DNA from: Neofusicoccum parvum | Taxonomy: Eukaryota; Ascomycota; Dothideomycetes; Botryosphaeriales; Botryosphaeriaceae | NCBI GenBank assembly: GCA_020912385.1 | Contig: CP087214.1 | Location: forward strand, 1,860,001 to 1,924,000 | Reading direction: 5' to 3' | DNA: 64,000 nt | In this document: in pieces, positions 21,799 through 34,902 of the stretch | Position numbering within the stretch: the stretch's first letter is position 1 | How the letters are laid out: every line of letters starts with the position of its first letter | Notes under the pieces: model-generated | The model's input: the letters and a program-made list of their open reading frames with translations, nothing else | Databases searched by the model: none | Told to the model about the DNA's origin: nothing | Program-made: the position numbers and the translations under genes

Positions 21799-22853
21799 AA
21801 CGAGTATTCGGCAACGGTCTCGCAAGCTTTTATTTGCTTCTACACCCGGCGGGATGTACACTACCCCGTTCTGGGCCCAGCACTTCCTAGTCTTGCTTCT
21901 TTGCTACTAAAACTGGATTTTTCTCACGGGGGTTCACTGTCTGCGGTAGACAGCTTTATATCCACAAGTTCAGTCATGCATATCAGCGGGTAAGCGTATG
22001 CGAGGTAACGAACAGTCTCGGGTGGAATTCTGTTGAAAAGGGTGGAAAACATAAAAAAAAAGAATTATCACGGGATAGATTGATAGCTTTCTTGCTGGCT
22101 TAAATCGTGGAGTCGTACGTGCGTGGGTGGATATGGGTCACTTTAGTTTCTTTCCTTATCTTCTTAGGCTAAGATACAAAGTGGAGGGGTCTCTCATCAT
22201 TTGCGTCCTTGTGGGACGTTACTTTTAGCTGGGGAGGGTAAAAGTTCAGGGGAGAGCATGATGTATTACGGCAGATAATCCAAATGGGAAACATCTTTCC
22301 ATGTGTTCCTAAGAGGCTTGCTTTGTTCGCGATGGTCACCCCTGATGAGGACACAGGATGGCGGCCACGCCAATTGCCTTGAGTGTACACAGCTGCTGGT
22401 CATTCGGGAAGGATTACATACTAAAAGTTTGAAGATAGGCGCTAAATCTATACGGGACAAATCTACAGTTAGGGAGAGCAAGTGCTTCGAATAAGTCCAT
22501 TCGAAAATTCAGCTACTTCATGCTCGCAAAACCATGGCACCGTCTCCGTCCCCTCTCGCAGTGATGAGCACCAATAAAATCTTATCATCCGCCTTGAAGA
22601 TAGACTTTGCTTTTATTCGTTCTTATAACGCTTTGACGCATTTTCGCTACGTTGGGCCAAAAAGGAAATTTTATGCAGGCAGCCATCTATCACGATCAAC
22701 GCCAGTTGTCCCAAATCCAGTTCACCCTTCCCCCATCTTTCCCTGCGTCACCCACATCCTACAAACTCCTAGAGGGGAACTCCACTACTAGTATCTCATC
22801 ATCATCGTCATCATCAATGCCACATCACCTCATCGCTGATTCAGTCCGCGAGT
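21799..22853. other. Convergent intergenic region
   Basis: 1.05 kb between two converging genes, AT-richer than the surroundings, with a short A-run near 22052-22061 and a CAT/TCA run near 22795-22816. No gene supported. Confidence 0.6.
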
Positions 22854-24863
22854 CTATTTGTCTTTATCTTCCTTCAAGGTCACGATCTGATTCAGCACGA
22901 TAGCGTCGCCCTCGCGCTCCGGGTCGACGCAGAAGTAGCCAGTGCGCATGCCCTGGAAGCGGACGAGGTCGTCGGATCCACCGTCGGGCCTGGTCGAGTG
23001 GGTGGCGGTCAGGACGTCGAGGCCTTTTTCGATCACGGCATCCTTGTAGATGATCTCGCTTTCCGGGTTGAGGTCGTCGGCGTAGCCGCCCGTCTTCCAG
23101 TCAAGCGAGTTGGGTTCAGCCGCGCGGAAGAGCGCGTTGTACTGGCGCGCGACGACGCGGTGATTGGTGGTTGCGTCGACCCAATGAATCCAGCCCTTGG
23201 GCTTGACCGTCGGGTCCGTCTTGACTGCGCGTATCTCAGTGACGAGGCCGGTGGCCGGGTCTTTGGAGAACGATGTAGCTTTGATAGGGCCGACGTTGAG
23301 GAGGCCGACCGTCTGGCCCGGTGCTAGGCGGAAAAAGTTGGGGTCAGCTTCTTCGCGGAAGTCACTGCGGTCGACATAGACGTTGCGTGAAAAGGGGACG
23401 TCGCGTTTGTCCCCGTCGGGCTTCTTCGGGTCGAAGGGGATGGAGATGTTCTCCTTGTGGTCTTCGGCGACGTCCTCGATAACGACCTTGATGGGGTTGA
23501 GGATGAGGCTAAGGCGGGGCACGGTGCGCTCGAGGTGTTTGCGAACGGCGTTGTCCAGCCTGACCGCCTGGATGCTCGTGAGGGCGTCTGTCACGCCGAG
23601 CTCGTGGACGAAGTTGAGCAGGGCCTGAGCTGGGATACCACGGCGACGGAGGGCAACAAGAGTGTACAGACGGGGATCGTCCCAGCCACGGACGGCTGGC
23701 GCAATCTTCTTCGAAGTGACCGTGCCGTCCTCGTTCTTCTTCTCCACTGTGCAGCCCTCGACCAGCATGGCAATACGGCGCTTCGAAAGAATGGTGCCCT
23801 CGACGTTGAGACGGCCGTACCTGCAAACTACGTCAATGGCGACTTCAATCACAGGGCAGACCATTTTAATACGCACTCTCTCTGCATGGGCCCCTTCTCC
23901 TCCGACTTGGGCGCCTTCATGTCCAGGATCTCCAACAGCCAGTCATAGGATATGCGGGACTGCTGGAATTCGGTGGTACAAAGCGAGTGGGTAATGTCTT
24001 CAAGGGCATCACAGATGCAGTGGGTGAAGTCGTATGTGGGATAGATTTTCCACTTGTCGCCGGTGCGGAAATGGTGGTTCTGCTCGACGATGCGGTAGGC
24101 GGCCAGATCCCACATCTGCGGATTGCCCTCCTTGGGGTCGAGAAGGCTCTGCTTCATGCGCAGGTGGGCCTCGCCGGGCTTGTACTTGCCATCGCGCATG
24201 GCGCGGAACTCGGCGAGCGACTCGTCGATGGGCCGGTCACGGTGGGCGCAGGCAAAGCGCTCGCCGCCCTTGTTCTCGCCGCGCTGGCGGTTGACGTCCT
24301 CCCCTACGCTTGGTAAGTGGATGCACCTCTCAGGGATCCCCGTGGTGTACGGCATCCTTACTGGTGCAATGGCACACATATCCTCTGTCCCTCTTGATCA
24401 TCTCCTCGGCCAGCTCGTACAGCTTGTCGAAGTTGTCGCTGCTGTAGGTAATGGCGTGGGGCTTGAAGCCGAGCCAGGACACCATGTCCTGGATGGAGGT
24501 GAAGAACTTCTCCTCTTCCTTGGCGGGGTTGGTGTCGTCGAAGCGCAGGATGCACACGCCATTGTAGTTCTTCGCGAAGCCGAAGTTGACGGCGATGGCC
24601 TTCGCGTGGCCGATGTGCAGGTAGCCATTGGGCTCGGGCGGGAACCGCGTGCGGACGTCCTTGGCAGGCTTCTCGTTGTAGACGCGCTTCAGCCAGCCCT
24701 CCTCGAAGACATTGGCGGGTTTGGAGGCCTCGGCGGGCTTCGGTCTGAGGGCCGCCTCAGCTTTCGCGGCGGCCTTTTTGGCGGCGGCCTCGGCCTTCTT
24801 GCGAGCCTTCTCGGCTGCCCGCTTGGACATCTCGGGGGCCGCGGGGGCGAGACTGTCGGCCAT
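22854..24863 (-). CDS. GLN4: Cytosolic glutaminyl-tRNA synthetase, about 631 aa
   Basis: Three exons (24863-24362, 24303-23877, 23820-22854), introns 58 and 56 nt. The first acceptor is a TAG that yields [13 protein letters not shown]; the second junction restores [14 protein letters not shown]. It is a class I synthetase charging tRNA-Gln. The Rossmann-fold signature [15 protein letters not shown] (HIGH, near residue 80), RFDDTNP, and the KMSKS-equivalent LSKRR (near residue 325) are present. The anticodon-binding beta-barrels follow ([13 protein letters not shown]...[14 protein letters not shown]). The N-terminus is only an Ala/Lys-rich helix of about 50 residues; the appended domain found in the longer yeast Gln4 is absent. 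It is divergent from the SPF1 gene across 481 bp. Confidence 0.96.
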
Positions 24864-25344
24864 GGCGCTGTCGAGCTCGTGGGTGCGCAGAGGGAGAGGC
24901 GGAGGCGTCAAAGATGTGCAATGTGGGGGGTGAGGGGCGTGTCGCGCGCGGTGTTGGTGTGAATCACCGACATGACTCAGGCGCGCAGCCGCTGCCACCA
25001 GCCACAGCCACTGCGACGGCCGCTGCGACGGCCACGGCCACGGCCACGGAGTGCTGCGCACTGTGAGACGCGACGTCAACGTGTGCAAAGCGCCCGGCAC
25101 ACAGCAGACTCCAATCCGCCGCCTCTACCAGCTCGCGCGCACGCCAGCACCTCTTGCGCCAGCACTGGCACCGCCCGCCTGCGCCCGCCGACCGACATCC
25201 TGGCCCACGGACGCGCCACGCGCCGGAGCCACGAATATCCCGCGCCGCGGCGCCTGGCGCCATCCACCTTGGCTTGGCCTTCGGCGACGAGCTGGCCTTT
25301 TCCACGACGCCCATCTTGGTCCCCCAGGCCACCCAGCTTCCAAG
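24864..25344. promoter_or_regulatory. Divergent promoter of GLN4 and SPF1
   Basis: 481-bp GC-rich gap between the two start codons. It includes a short run of near-repeats of CGGCCACGGCCA type (25018-25050). No specific element identified. Frames in both directions are open here, so upstream starts cannot be fully excluded. Confidence 0.4.
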
Positions 25345-28300
25345 ATGCCTCTCGTCGACAACGACCAGATCAAGGCGGCCACCCTGCACAATCCGCTGCC
25401 GCTCTCGCTCCATCTCTATGTCTGGCCGTTCCTCGTCGTCTGGCCCATCTTCTTTTCCGTCTACCTGTCGCCCTCGCAGTACGAGAAGCACATCCAGTCC
25501 TCCGAGTGGACCTTCGTCTGGTGCGGCTCCATCATCACCGTCCAGTCTCTCGTCTGGCTCAGCACCCACTGGAGCGTTGACCTGAGGGCCCTGTTCACGG
25601 CCACCAAGGCGCGCGATGTCCGCAGCGCTACGCTCATCAAAGTCCAGCCCATTGCCAACGCCGGCGCCGCTGAGATCTGCCCGCTGAAGCGCGACAATGT
25701 CGGCGGCAAGCAGAACATCTCGTTCCTCTTCCAGAAGCGCCGCTTCCTCTACGACCCCGAGCAGAACTCGTTCGCCACCCTGTCCTACTCCATCGACGCA
25801 GACCCGAGGCCGCTCATCGGCTCCTTCCAGGCCTCGCGCGGCCTGACCTCCTCCGCCGACGCCCAGCGCATCCACGAGCACTATGGCGACAATTCCTTCG
25901 ACATCCCCGTCCCCACCTTCGTCGAGCTGTTCAAGGAGCACGCCGTTGCGCCCTTCTTCGTCTTCCAGGTCTTCTGCGTCGGCCTGTGGATGCTGGACGA
26001 ATACTGGTACTACTCGCTGTTCACGCTCTTCATGCTGGTTGCTTTTGAGAGCACTGTCGTGTGGCAGAGGCAGCGGACTCTCAACGAGTTCCGTGGCATG
26101 AGCATCAAGCCGTACGACGTCTGGGTATTCCGCGAGAACAAGTGGCAGGAGATTCAAAGCGATAAGCTGCTGCCTGGCGATCTCGTCTCGGTCGAGAGAA
26201 CCAAGGAGGATAGCGGTGTCGCTTGCGACATGATCCTGGTCGAAGGCACCGCCATCGTCAACGAGGCCATGTTGTCCGGAGAGAGCACGCCTGTCCTCAA
26301 GGACTCGATCCAATTGCGCCCCGGCGAAGCCCGCATTGAACCTGAAGGTCTGGACAAGAACGCTTTCCTGTGGGGAGGCACCAAGGTCCTCCAAGTCAGC
26401 CACGGAAATCCAAGTGAAGATGCCGCGGATGCCATTCCTCGTCTGGCCTCTGGCGTTCCACCGCCTCCTGACAAGGGCGCCGTGGCCGTCGTAGTCAAGA
26501 CCGGATTTGAGACCAGCCAGGGCAGTCTTGTTAGGACCATGATCTACTCCACCGAGCGCGTTTCGGCCAACAACGTCGAGGCTTTGCTGTTTATTCTGTT
26601 CCTGCTCATCTTTGCCATCGCCGCCTCGTGGTATGTCTGGCAGGAGGGTGTTGCCAAAGACCGGAAGCGCTCGAAGCTTCTCCTAGACTGTGTTCTTATC
26701 ATCACGAGCGTCGTTCCCCCGGAGCTGCCCATGGAGTTGAGCTTGGCTGTCAACACCAGTTTGGCTGCTCTCAGCAAGTATGCCATTTTCTGCACCGAGC
26801 CTTTCCGTATTCCGTTCGCTGGCCGCGTGGATGTCGCCTGCTTCGACAAGACCGGCACCTTGACTGGCGAGGACCTTGTAGTTGACGGTATTGCTGGCCT
26901 TAGCCTCGGCCAACCTGAGGCCAAGGCTGAAGCGGATGGCGCTCAAACCCAACTAGTTCGCGTCAACCAGGTTGGCCCTGACTCCACCTTAGTCCTCGCT
27001 ACGGCTCACGCTTTGGTCAAGCTCGACGAGGGAGATATCGTGGGCGAGCCCATGGAAAAGGCAACTCTACAGGCTCTCGGATGGGTCCTTGGCAAGAATG
27101 ACACTCTGACAAACAAGATTGCGCGCACCAACTACGCCGATTTGGTTCAGATCAAGCGTCGTTTCCAGTTCTCCTCGGCTCTCAAGAGACAGAGCTCTAT
27201 TGCTACCGTACTGGCCACCAACCCAAAGACTGGAAAGAAGGTCAAGCATACTTTCGTTGGCGTCAAAGGAGCTCCGGAGACGATTCGCAACATGCTGGTC
27301 AACACGCCGCCCAAGTACGAGGAGACTTACAAGCATTTTACCAGAAATGGTGGCCGTGTTCTCGCCTTGGCTTACAAGCGCCTCTCGATGGAAGACGAGA
27401 TCAGCCAAAAGAGGATCAATGACCTGAAGCGCGAGGAAGTTGAGTGTGATCTTCATTTCGCTGGTTTCCTGGTTCTCCAATGCCCACTCAAAGACGATGC
27501 AAAGAAGGCTGTGCAGATGCTCAATGAGAGCAGCCACCGCGTAGTCATGATCACTGGTGACAACCCTCTGACTGCCGTCCATGTAGCTCGTCAAGTAGAG
27601 ATTGTCGACAGGGACTGCTGGATCTTGGACGCGCCTGAGAACGACAACTCTGGCAAGAACCTTGTCTGGAGAAGCATTGACGACAAGGTCAGCATTCCGG
27701 TCGATCCCACCCAAGATCTTTCCAAGGAAGTTCTCGACACGAAGGACATCTGCGTTACTGGATACGCTCTCGCCAAATTCAAGGACCAGAAAGCCTGGCA
27801 CCAGCTCCTCCGCCACACCTGGGTGTACGCGCGCGTCTCGCCCAAGCAGAAGGAAGAGATTCTGCTTGGACTGAAGGATGCAGGCTACACGACGCTCATG
27901 TGCGGTGACGGAACCAACGATGTCGGTGCGCTGAAGCAGGCGCATATTGGTGTCGCCCTTCTCAACGGTACCAAGGACGACCTTGACAAGATTTCGGAGC
28001 ACTTCAGGACGACCAAGATGAAGGAGGTGTACGAAAAGCAGGTGTCCCTCATGAAACGTTTCAACCAGCCCTCTCCTCCGGTTCCGCCTATGATCGCGCA
28101 CCTGTATCCTCCTGGACCTTCTAACCCGCACTACGAGAAAGCCATGAAGCGCGAGCAAGACAAGAAGATCAGCAAGGGCCTTATCGCGGCCGAGGAGGCG
28201 GCAAAGGCCAACGGAGTCAGCGCCCCGGCATCCACGGCCATCGCACCGCCATCGGACGAGACGCCCGCTCAGAGGAACCAGCGCCTTGCGCAGGAGAAGG

Positions 28301-29269
28301 CGCAGGGTTTGGCCGACAAGCTTCAGATGTCGATGATGGAGAACGAGCTTGACGACAGCGAGCCTCCGACCATCAAGCTTGGAGACGCATCGGTCGCCGC
28401 GCCCTTCACTAGCAAGCTGGCCAACGTCATCGCTATCCCCAACATCATCCGCCAGGGACGCTGCACGCTGGTTGCCACAATCCAGATGTACAAGATCCTG
28501 GCGCTGAATTGTTTGATCAGCGCGTACAGTCTCAGTGTCCTCTACCTTGACGGCATCAAGTTCGGCGATGGCCAGGTCACCATCAGTGGTATGATGATGA
28601 GTGTCTGCTTCCTGTCGATTTCCCGGGCCAAGCCTGTTGAGGCTCTCTCGAAAGAACGGCCGCAGCACAACATCTTCAACATCTACATCATCGGATCCGT
28701 CCTGGGCCAATTTGCCATCCATATCGTTACCCTCATCTACATTTCCCAATATGTGCAACGCACTGAACCGTAAGTATCGTGTCCACGTTGGGCGAAGACG
28801 CAGTGGCTGACGGCAGTTTAGGAAGAGCGATGACGTCGACCTCGAGGGCGAATTCGAGCCGTCTCTGCTCAACAGCGCCATCTACTTACTGCAGCTGATC
28901 CAGCAGATTTCTACGTTCGCCATCAATTACCAGGGCCGGCCGTTCCGCGAGTCGATCCGCGAGAACAAGGGCATGTACTACGGCCTCGTTGGCGTGGCGT
29001 TCGTCGCGTTCTCGTGCGCAACCGAGTTCATCCCCGAGATCAACGAGAAGCTGCGGCTCGTGCCGTTCACGACGGAGTTCAAGATGACGATGACGGTGGT
29101 CATGGCGATTGATTACGTGGGCTGCTGGGTGATTGAGAAGACGCTCAAGTTCTTCTTCAGCGACTACAAGCCCAAGGACATTGCGGTGCGGAGGAAGGAT
29201 CAGCTGGAGAGAGAGGAGGCCAGGAAGAAGCTCGAGGCCGAGGAGGCGGAGAGGAAGAAGGAGCAGTGA
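25345..29269 (+). CDS. SPF1: P5A-type ATPase Spf1, ER transmembrane-helix dislocase, 1290 aa
   Basis: Two exons (25345-28769, 28822-29269), 52-nt intron. P5A ATPases sit in the ER membrane and remove mistargeted tail-anchored or mis-inserted helices. Features in order: N-terminal hydrophobic pair; actuator LSGEST; the P5A-specific M4 motif PPELPMELSLAVN; phosphorylation site FDKTGTL with Asp at residue 501; TGDNPLTAV; hinge GDGTNDVGALKQAHIGVALL; then a charged insert (AAKANGVSAPAST region) and the C-terminal helices. The last 35 residues are a Lys/Glu helix (EEARKKLEAEEAERKK). Length fits the family (about 1200 in yeast). ATG 25345 (MPLVDNDQ) was chosen over an open upstream extension because homologues start this way. 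Confidence 0.97.
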
Positions 29270-30228
29270 GGGTCGGGTGCCGGACGCGGATTCTCTGTAG
29301 CATAGCCATAGACGATAGACGACATTGCTTTGTCTCCGGATAAGCGTGGTGGCGGTGAGGCGGACGGGCAGAAAGCGGGAGGCCTGGGCCGGCTTTAAGG
29401 CGTCCCTGTGCGCGCGTGTAAAGTCTAATACGAGCAGTTCTCGTGGCCATGCCGAAAGCGCAGGTGATTCGTGCAGGCGACGTCCCATGGAGAAGGTGGT
29501 TGTTTTTTGCTTTTGGCGGCGCGGACCGGTGCAGGCGCCAGCAAAATGGCGCACTCGCTTGCTGCAGCGACAGGCATGCGGCATCACACGAGCGTTTCTG
29601 GAAGCATGGGAACCCAGGTCGGCGGGCCACGGGGCGCGAGATCTTGGGCTACGCCGAGACAGGCAGGTCCAGATCTGTGGTGCCGACGTCAGGACACCAG
29701 CGGCCTGCTGCAGGCGAGCAGACGCCTCCCCTTCCGTCACGGCGCCGCGAGCTTGGCCGCGCGTTCTGCTGGCGGCCACGAGGCCAAGCCCCGCGCCCGT
29801 TGCTTGTCTGCACGCCCGCACAGCTCTGGCGTCGACACGCCCGCCAGCCCGCTGCGGAAACCGGAGAGGCCCGCCGAGCGGGTGGATACGAGGGCGCCCG
29901 AGCAGAGGCCATGCTGTGCCGCCGGGTGGACGGCCGTGGAGCACCTCACTGCTGGACCCCGCCGAAGCTAGCGGAGATGAAGAGCTGGAGCATTCGCCCG
30001 GAGGCAGGAGCACCGCAGCTCGACTGCCAAACCCGTCCGGATGACTGTCCCAGCTCCCCAGACGGGGAACGCGTTCTTTCGGCGGGAGCTCCTCGCCGGT
30101 GACCGCCATCGAGCGCCTTTCTCGTCCGCACTGCCGCTCCCTCCCCACAGGCCCCTTGCTTGCCGGCTGCTTAAATACCGCCAGCAGCGACCCGCCCCAG
30201 CCGCTGCTTGACCAGCCGTCCACTCGCA
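29270..30228. other. Intergenic, promoter of the sedolisin gene
   Basis: 959 bp, GC-rich. TTAAATA at 30171-30177 lies about 52 bp upstream of the protease ATG and may act as a TATA-like element. Open frames are Arg/Pro-rich and unsupported. Confidence 0.5.
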
Positions 30229-32140
30229 ATGCGCGGCCCAAGCCTTGTCCTGCTGCTGGCCGCCGCCACGGCCGCCTCGCCGCTGCGCCCACGCGCCAAC
30301 TATCGGCTGAAGGAGGCCTTCCATGTCCCACGCAGCTGGTCGCGGGTCGCCCGCGCGCCGTCCGACCATGTCATCAACCTGCAGATTGGCCTCAAGCAGG
30401 GCCAGTTCGACGAGCTTGAGCGCCATCTCTACGAGGGTGCGTTGTGTCTGCCCTGCTGCCCGGCCGCCTCCCACAGCTGACTTGCCAGTGTCCGACCCAC
30501 GCCACGAGCGCTATGGCCAGCACCTGAGCCAGCACGAGGTCAACGAGCTGGTCAAGCCGGCCGCCGAGACGCTGGACCTCGTGCACGAGTGGCTCGAGGA
30601 CAACGGCATCGACCGGGCCCGCCTCGAGTACAGCGCCGCGCAGGACTGGATCAAGGTCGCCCTGCCCGTCCACTACGTCGAGAGCCTCCTGGACACCGAG
30701 TACTCGGTCTACCAGCACGAGTCCGGCGGCCACGTCGTGCGCACCCCGGCCTGGTCGCTGCCCGCCCACCTGCACGCCCACGTGGACACCGTCCAGCCCA
30801 CCAACTCGTTCTTCCGCGCCGCGTCCCGTGCAAGCAACGTCCGGCCCATCGTCGAGGATGTGAAGAGCCCGCTTGCACCCGAGCGCTTCGCCGCCGTCCA
30901 GGCCGCGTCGGCCGCCGGCGACGTGCCCGACGTCTGCAACACCACCTACGTGACGCCGCAGTGCCTGCGCACCTACTACGGCACGCTGGACTACGCCGTG
31001 CAGGTGCCCGGCCAGAACAGGATCGGCCTCACCAACTACCTCAACGAGACCAGCAAGCGCACCGACGTCAAGTCGTTCCTGCAGCAATTCCGCCCGGACG
31101 CCGTGTCCGCCGCCGACAACTTCACCATCGAGGTCATCAACGGCGGCGACAACACCCAGACGCCCAACACGGCCGAGCAGAACGATGCCGGCAAGAACAT
31201 GGAGGGCAACCTGGACGCCGAGACCATCCTGGCCTTTGGCTATCCCACCCCTCTCACCGCTTACAACACGGGTGGTGAGCCGCCTTTCACACCCGACGCC
31301 AGCACCGACACCAACTCTAACGAGCCGTACCTGGACTGGGTCCTGCACGTTCTCAACGAGACGAATCCCCCCCAGGTCATCTCCACCAGCTACGGCGACG
31401 ATGAGCAGACCGTCCCTTTCTCGTACGCCACCAAGGTTTGCCAGGCTTTCGCCCAACTCGGTGCGCGCGGCGTCTCCCTCCTGTTCGCGTCTGGCGATGC
31501 CGGTGTCGGCGACGAGGGCTACTGCGTCAGCAACAATGGCACCGATGCCGCCACCTTCCTGCCCTCGTTCCCCGATGGCTGCCCTTACGTGACCTCGGTC
31601 GGGGCCACGACGGGCTTCTCGCCCGAGGTTGCGGCTTACGATGTCCTGAGCTCGGGCAATGTGTTCACCTCTGGCGGCGGCTACAGCAATTACTTTGCCC
31701 AACCCGCTTACCAGGCCGAGGCCGTGCAGAACTACACTGCCACTCATCTCGCGGATGGCTTGTATGCCGGTCTCTACAATGCCTCTGGCCGCGCGTACCC
31801 CGACCTCGCCGCCCAGGGCCAGAAGTTCGTCGTCACATGGGAGGGCTCGAACATCCGCCTCGATGGCACGTCGGCCTCGACCCCGCTCGCTTCGGTCATC
31901 CTCTCGCTCGTGAACGATGCGCTCATCGCCGCCGGCAAGAGTCCTCTCGGCTTCCTGAACCCGTGGCTCTACCAGGGCGGCTGGAAGGCTTTCAATGACG
32001 TGACGAACGGCAGCGCCGCGGGCTGTGGTGTTGACGGCTTCGTGGCGGCCGAAGGCTGGGACCCCGTCACAGGATTCGGCACCCCGAACTTCCCGGCCAT
32101 TCTGGAGAGTCTGGGTCTGGAGTATCACACCTCGAAGTAG
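30229..32140 (+). CDS. Secreted sedolisin (S53) tripeptidyl-peptidase, 619 aa
   Basis: Two exons (30229-30436, 30489-32140), 52-nt intron. A signal peptide (MRGPSLVLLLAAATAA) precedes a pro-kumamolisin-type prodomain to about residue 190 (NLQIGLKQGQFDELERHLYE, YGQHLSQHEV). The catalytic domain shows MEGNLDAETILA (Glu/Asp of the Ser-Glu-Asp triad), VISTSYGDDEQ (oxyanion Asp region) and DGTSASTPL with the nucleophile Ser. A C-terminal Ca2+-site-like Asp cluster is expected and GWDPVTGFGTPNF matches it. Such enzymes work extracellularly at acid pH, releasing tripeptides. Several N-glycosylation sites. Whether it is a tripeptidyl- or endopeptidase cannot be settled from sequence. Confidence 0.95.
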
Positions 32141-32565
32141 AAGGAGAAGCAGGCATTGCTATCAGGACGACGGAAGAGGATTTCAAAAGGGAGACACGGC
32201 GACTTCAGCATAATAGCATAAACTTTGCAATTGAGAAGAAAGTTGGACCGAGCTGTCCGGCCGATACGTGAGGCGACGGCTGACGCGAAGAAGGCATTGC
32301 GTCCGAACAGGGCTATTTGATTTGCCCGCCCAGATGGCTATGGCGTATAAGCTCAAGGACGTTTTCGGCTCCTGCACCAGTTGCCAATTGAATTTGTGAA
32401 GAGCGGCTCGCACTCGCCATCGGCTGCGGTGCCCACCTGTATCCGGCGGCCTGAGCTGGGCGCCGAGTCGGCAAACCCTTCCCGTGGTTAAGTACCGGGG
32501 ACAACGGAACACGACTGCTTCCCTGCCTCTTTCTCTCATCCAAGCCCCCTCCTGCTGCTTCCCCC
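32141..32565. other. Intergenic gap
   Basis: 425 bp between the protease stop and the Zn2Cys6 gene. Nothing else seen. Confidence 0.6.
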
Positions 32566-34902
32566 ATGGACTCTGCCCACCACCCGGCACTTCAACGCCG
32601 CGGCAACCGCCCAACCCGCCAGCCGCCATCCTGCAGCCAGTGCCAGCAACGGAAAATCAAATGCGACCGCAAATTCCCATGCAATCGCTGCACTCGCGGG
32701 AAGAGGGCTGCCGCGTGTTCGTACGCCGCTGCCCCTGCCGCGGATGGGAATGGTCGACCGGATGGCGAGTATGCTTCCAGTGCTCATGATGGTGGTGGTG
32801 GCTTCGTGGACGTGACTGCGCTCGCGAGGAAGGTTGCGGACTTGGAGGAGAAGGTGAGGGAGTTGTCCTCCGGCGACGGCAGGGCCGGTGTGCCGCGTGA
32901 TGCAGGGCCGGAGGGGGGCGTGTTTCGGAAGGGGAGGTTTTTTGGGCGGAGTCACTGGATGTGCCTGGTCGACGAGGTGGGCGTGTCGTCTGTCTCTCTG
33001 GAGTCTCGCAGCTGATGGTACGTGACATGCCAGTTTCCAGGGGTGGCGGGGTTGAACCAGGCTGTCCGAGAAGACGCAGACACCCGGACTCTTCTGGAGA
33101 GATGCAAGAGGCTGTCGCGAGAGCTCAAGGCCCGGACGGCTGCGTACAACATCCGCGGGCCCAGGTCTTCTGTTGCGGAGCTTGTTCCGTCGAGAGAAGT
33201 GGCTGACCAGCTTGTTGACGCTTATCTGCACACCTTTGAGACCGTCTTTCGCATCTTCCACGTTCCATCGTTCATGCTCCAGTACAGACAGTACTGGGAC
33301 GACCCACAAGCCGCGAGCGAAGTCTTCGTCGTCCAGCTGCTGCTGATCCTGGCCATCGGCACCTGCTTCTGCGGGCAGCAATCTTTTGAATCACTGCGCT
33401 CTTCCACCGCGCCATGGGTCTACGCCGCCTCCGCCTGGCTCCATTCGCCGGTGGGAGCATCACTCATAACCATCCCTGCCGTGCAGACTCGCTGCCTAAT
33501 GCTGCTTGCCCGCCAGACCAGCTCCATCGGGCTGGGTCAGATCTGGGGCTCCGCAGGCTCCCTTCTCAACACAGCAATGCAGCTAGGGCTCCATCGAAGC
33601 CCGGCTTGCCTTCCAGGTACCGGTGCATTTGAGGCAGAGCTGCGCAGGCGGTTGTGGGCTACTGTTGCCGAGCTGGTGGTGCAGACGAGCATCGACGCAG
33701 GCGCAGCTCCAATCTTCTCCCACGACGACTTCGACTGCGAGCCGCCTTCCAACATCGATGACGACCAGCTGCACGAAGACGCCGCTGCTGCACCCACCCC
33801 GAAACCTCTGGCTTCCTTCACTCAGACCACGACGCAGATCCTGCTGCTGCAGTCTCTTCCAGCCCGCCTCGAAATCGCGAAGCACCTCAACCACTTTCGA
33901 TCCAATGGTTCGTACAGCACAACGCTGCAGCTCCACGCCAAGCTCAGCAATGGCCTCCCCCCGCAGTCCATGACCATTGTTCCTCTCTCCCGGCCGTCCT
34001 CCTCCGCTGGGAACGAACACGCATTCCCGCCCCTCGCACCATCCCCCTTCCAGGCTAAGCTGCTTACCCTCCTCACCCAACGATTCCTCCTCGCCTTGCA
34101 CCAACACTTCGCTCTCCGGGCCCATAAAGACCCCACCTTCCATTTTTCTCGTACTGCCTGCCTCACAACCTCTCTTGTCCTCCTCTCCCTCTCAAAAACA
34201 GACACGTCCCCGACCGTTCTTGCCGCCGCTGTTCCCTCCTCCTCTACCTGCATTGAAGACACCTACGCTCTCCTCGCCCGCCGTGCCTCCGGTACTTTCA
34301 GAGAGGGGACTCTCCGCCCCGCCATTGCCATCTGCCTCGAGCTAGTCGCATTGGTGAACTACCACGAGCACCACTGGTCTTTTCTCGCGCTGGGAAGTGA
34401 TCATACATCATCCACGGAACAGCAGCTTAGAGCCATCGAGGGTTTCGTTGAGCTGGCGAGGGAGCGGGTCAGGGTTGCGGGGGATTCGTTCAAGACGCAC
34501 GTGGTCTTCTTCGTGATCTTGGCAATAGTCGGGGCGGTGGAGAAGGGGGAGGAGAGGATGGATTGGCTGGTCAAGGCGGCGGTCAAGGAGAGTCTAGACG
34601 TGTGCTTGGGGTTGTTGAGGGAGAGGCTACATGAGTGTGGCGGAGGCATGTCCGATATTGCCGTTTCACCTACCGAGACGACGCAGAGGGACGAGGTGAC
34701 TGCTGAATGCGATGTAAGTATAGAGGATTGGGAAGAAATGCTTGGGTGGCTTGGGGCGGTGAGTGTGCTGTCCTGTTTCTTGTCTCTCGTTGCTCTCCCG
34801 TTACCGTGCTGATGGTCGTGATTGTAGGATTCGGAGTTTAGCTTTGACCCTACCTTCCCAGATACGGGGGATGTCATGCAGGGGCTGAGCGGGGCATTCT
34901 GA
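32566..34902 (+). CDS. Zn2Cys6 transcription factor, 736 aa
   Basis: Three exons (32566-32976, 33034-34758, 34828-34902), introns 57 and 69 nt; all phase 0. The DNA-binding zinc cluster is near residue 23-51 with spacing C-x2-C-x6-C-x5-C-x2-C-x8-C (CSQCQQRKIKC then CNRC). A short coiled coil (VADLEEKVRELSS) follows, as in dimeric Gal4-type factors. The fungal-specific middle domain begins around LVDAYLHTFETVFRIFHVP, with the usual LGLHRSP and RRRLWATVAEL elements. The short last exon encodes a D/F-rich end. Target genes are unknown; it lies next to a secreted protease and a FAD monooxygenase but nothing proves co-regulation. Confidence 0.9.

Noticed and set aside
24964..26403. 479-codon antisense frame across the GLN4/SPF1 promoter
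   Set aside because: Overlaps the 5' end of SPF1, has no conserved segment and mixes promoter repeats into its end.
27067..28881. 604-codon open frame antisense to SPF1
   Set aside because: Exact shadow of a strongly coding gene in GC-rich DNA; rich in Arg/Val/Leu/Asp with no domain. The sense frame has all P-type ATPase motifs.
30392..32128. 578-codon open frame antisense to the sedolisin gene
   Set aside because: Gly/Val/Arg-rich shadow frame produced by third-position G/C bias of the sense gene.
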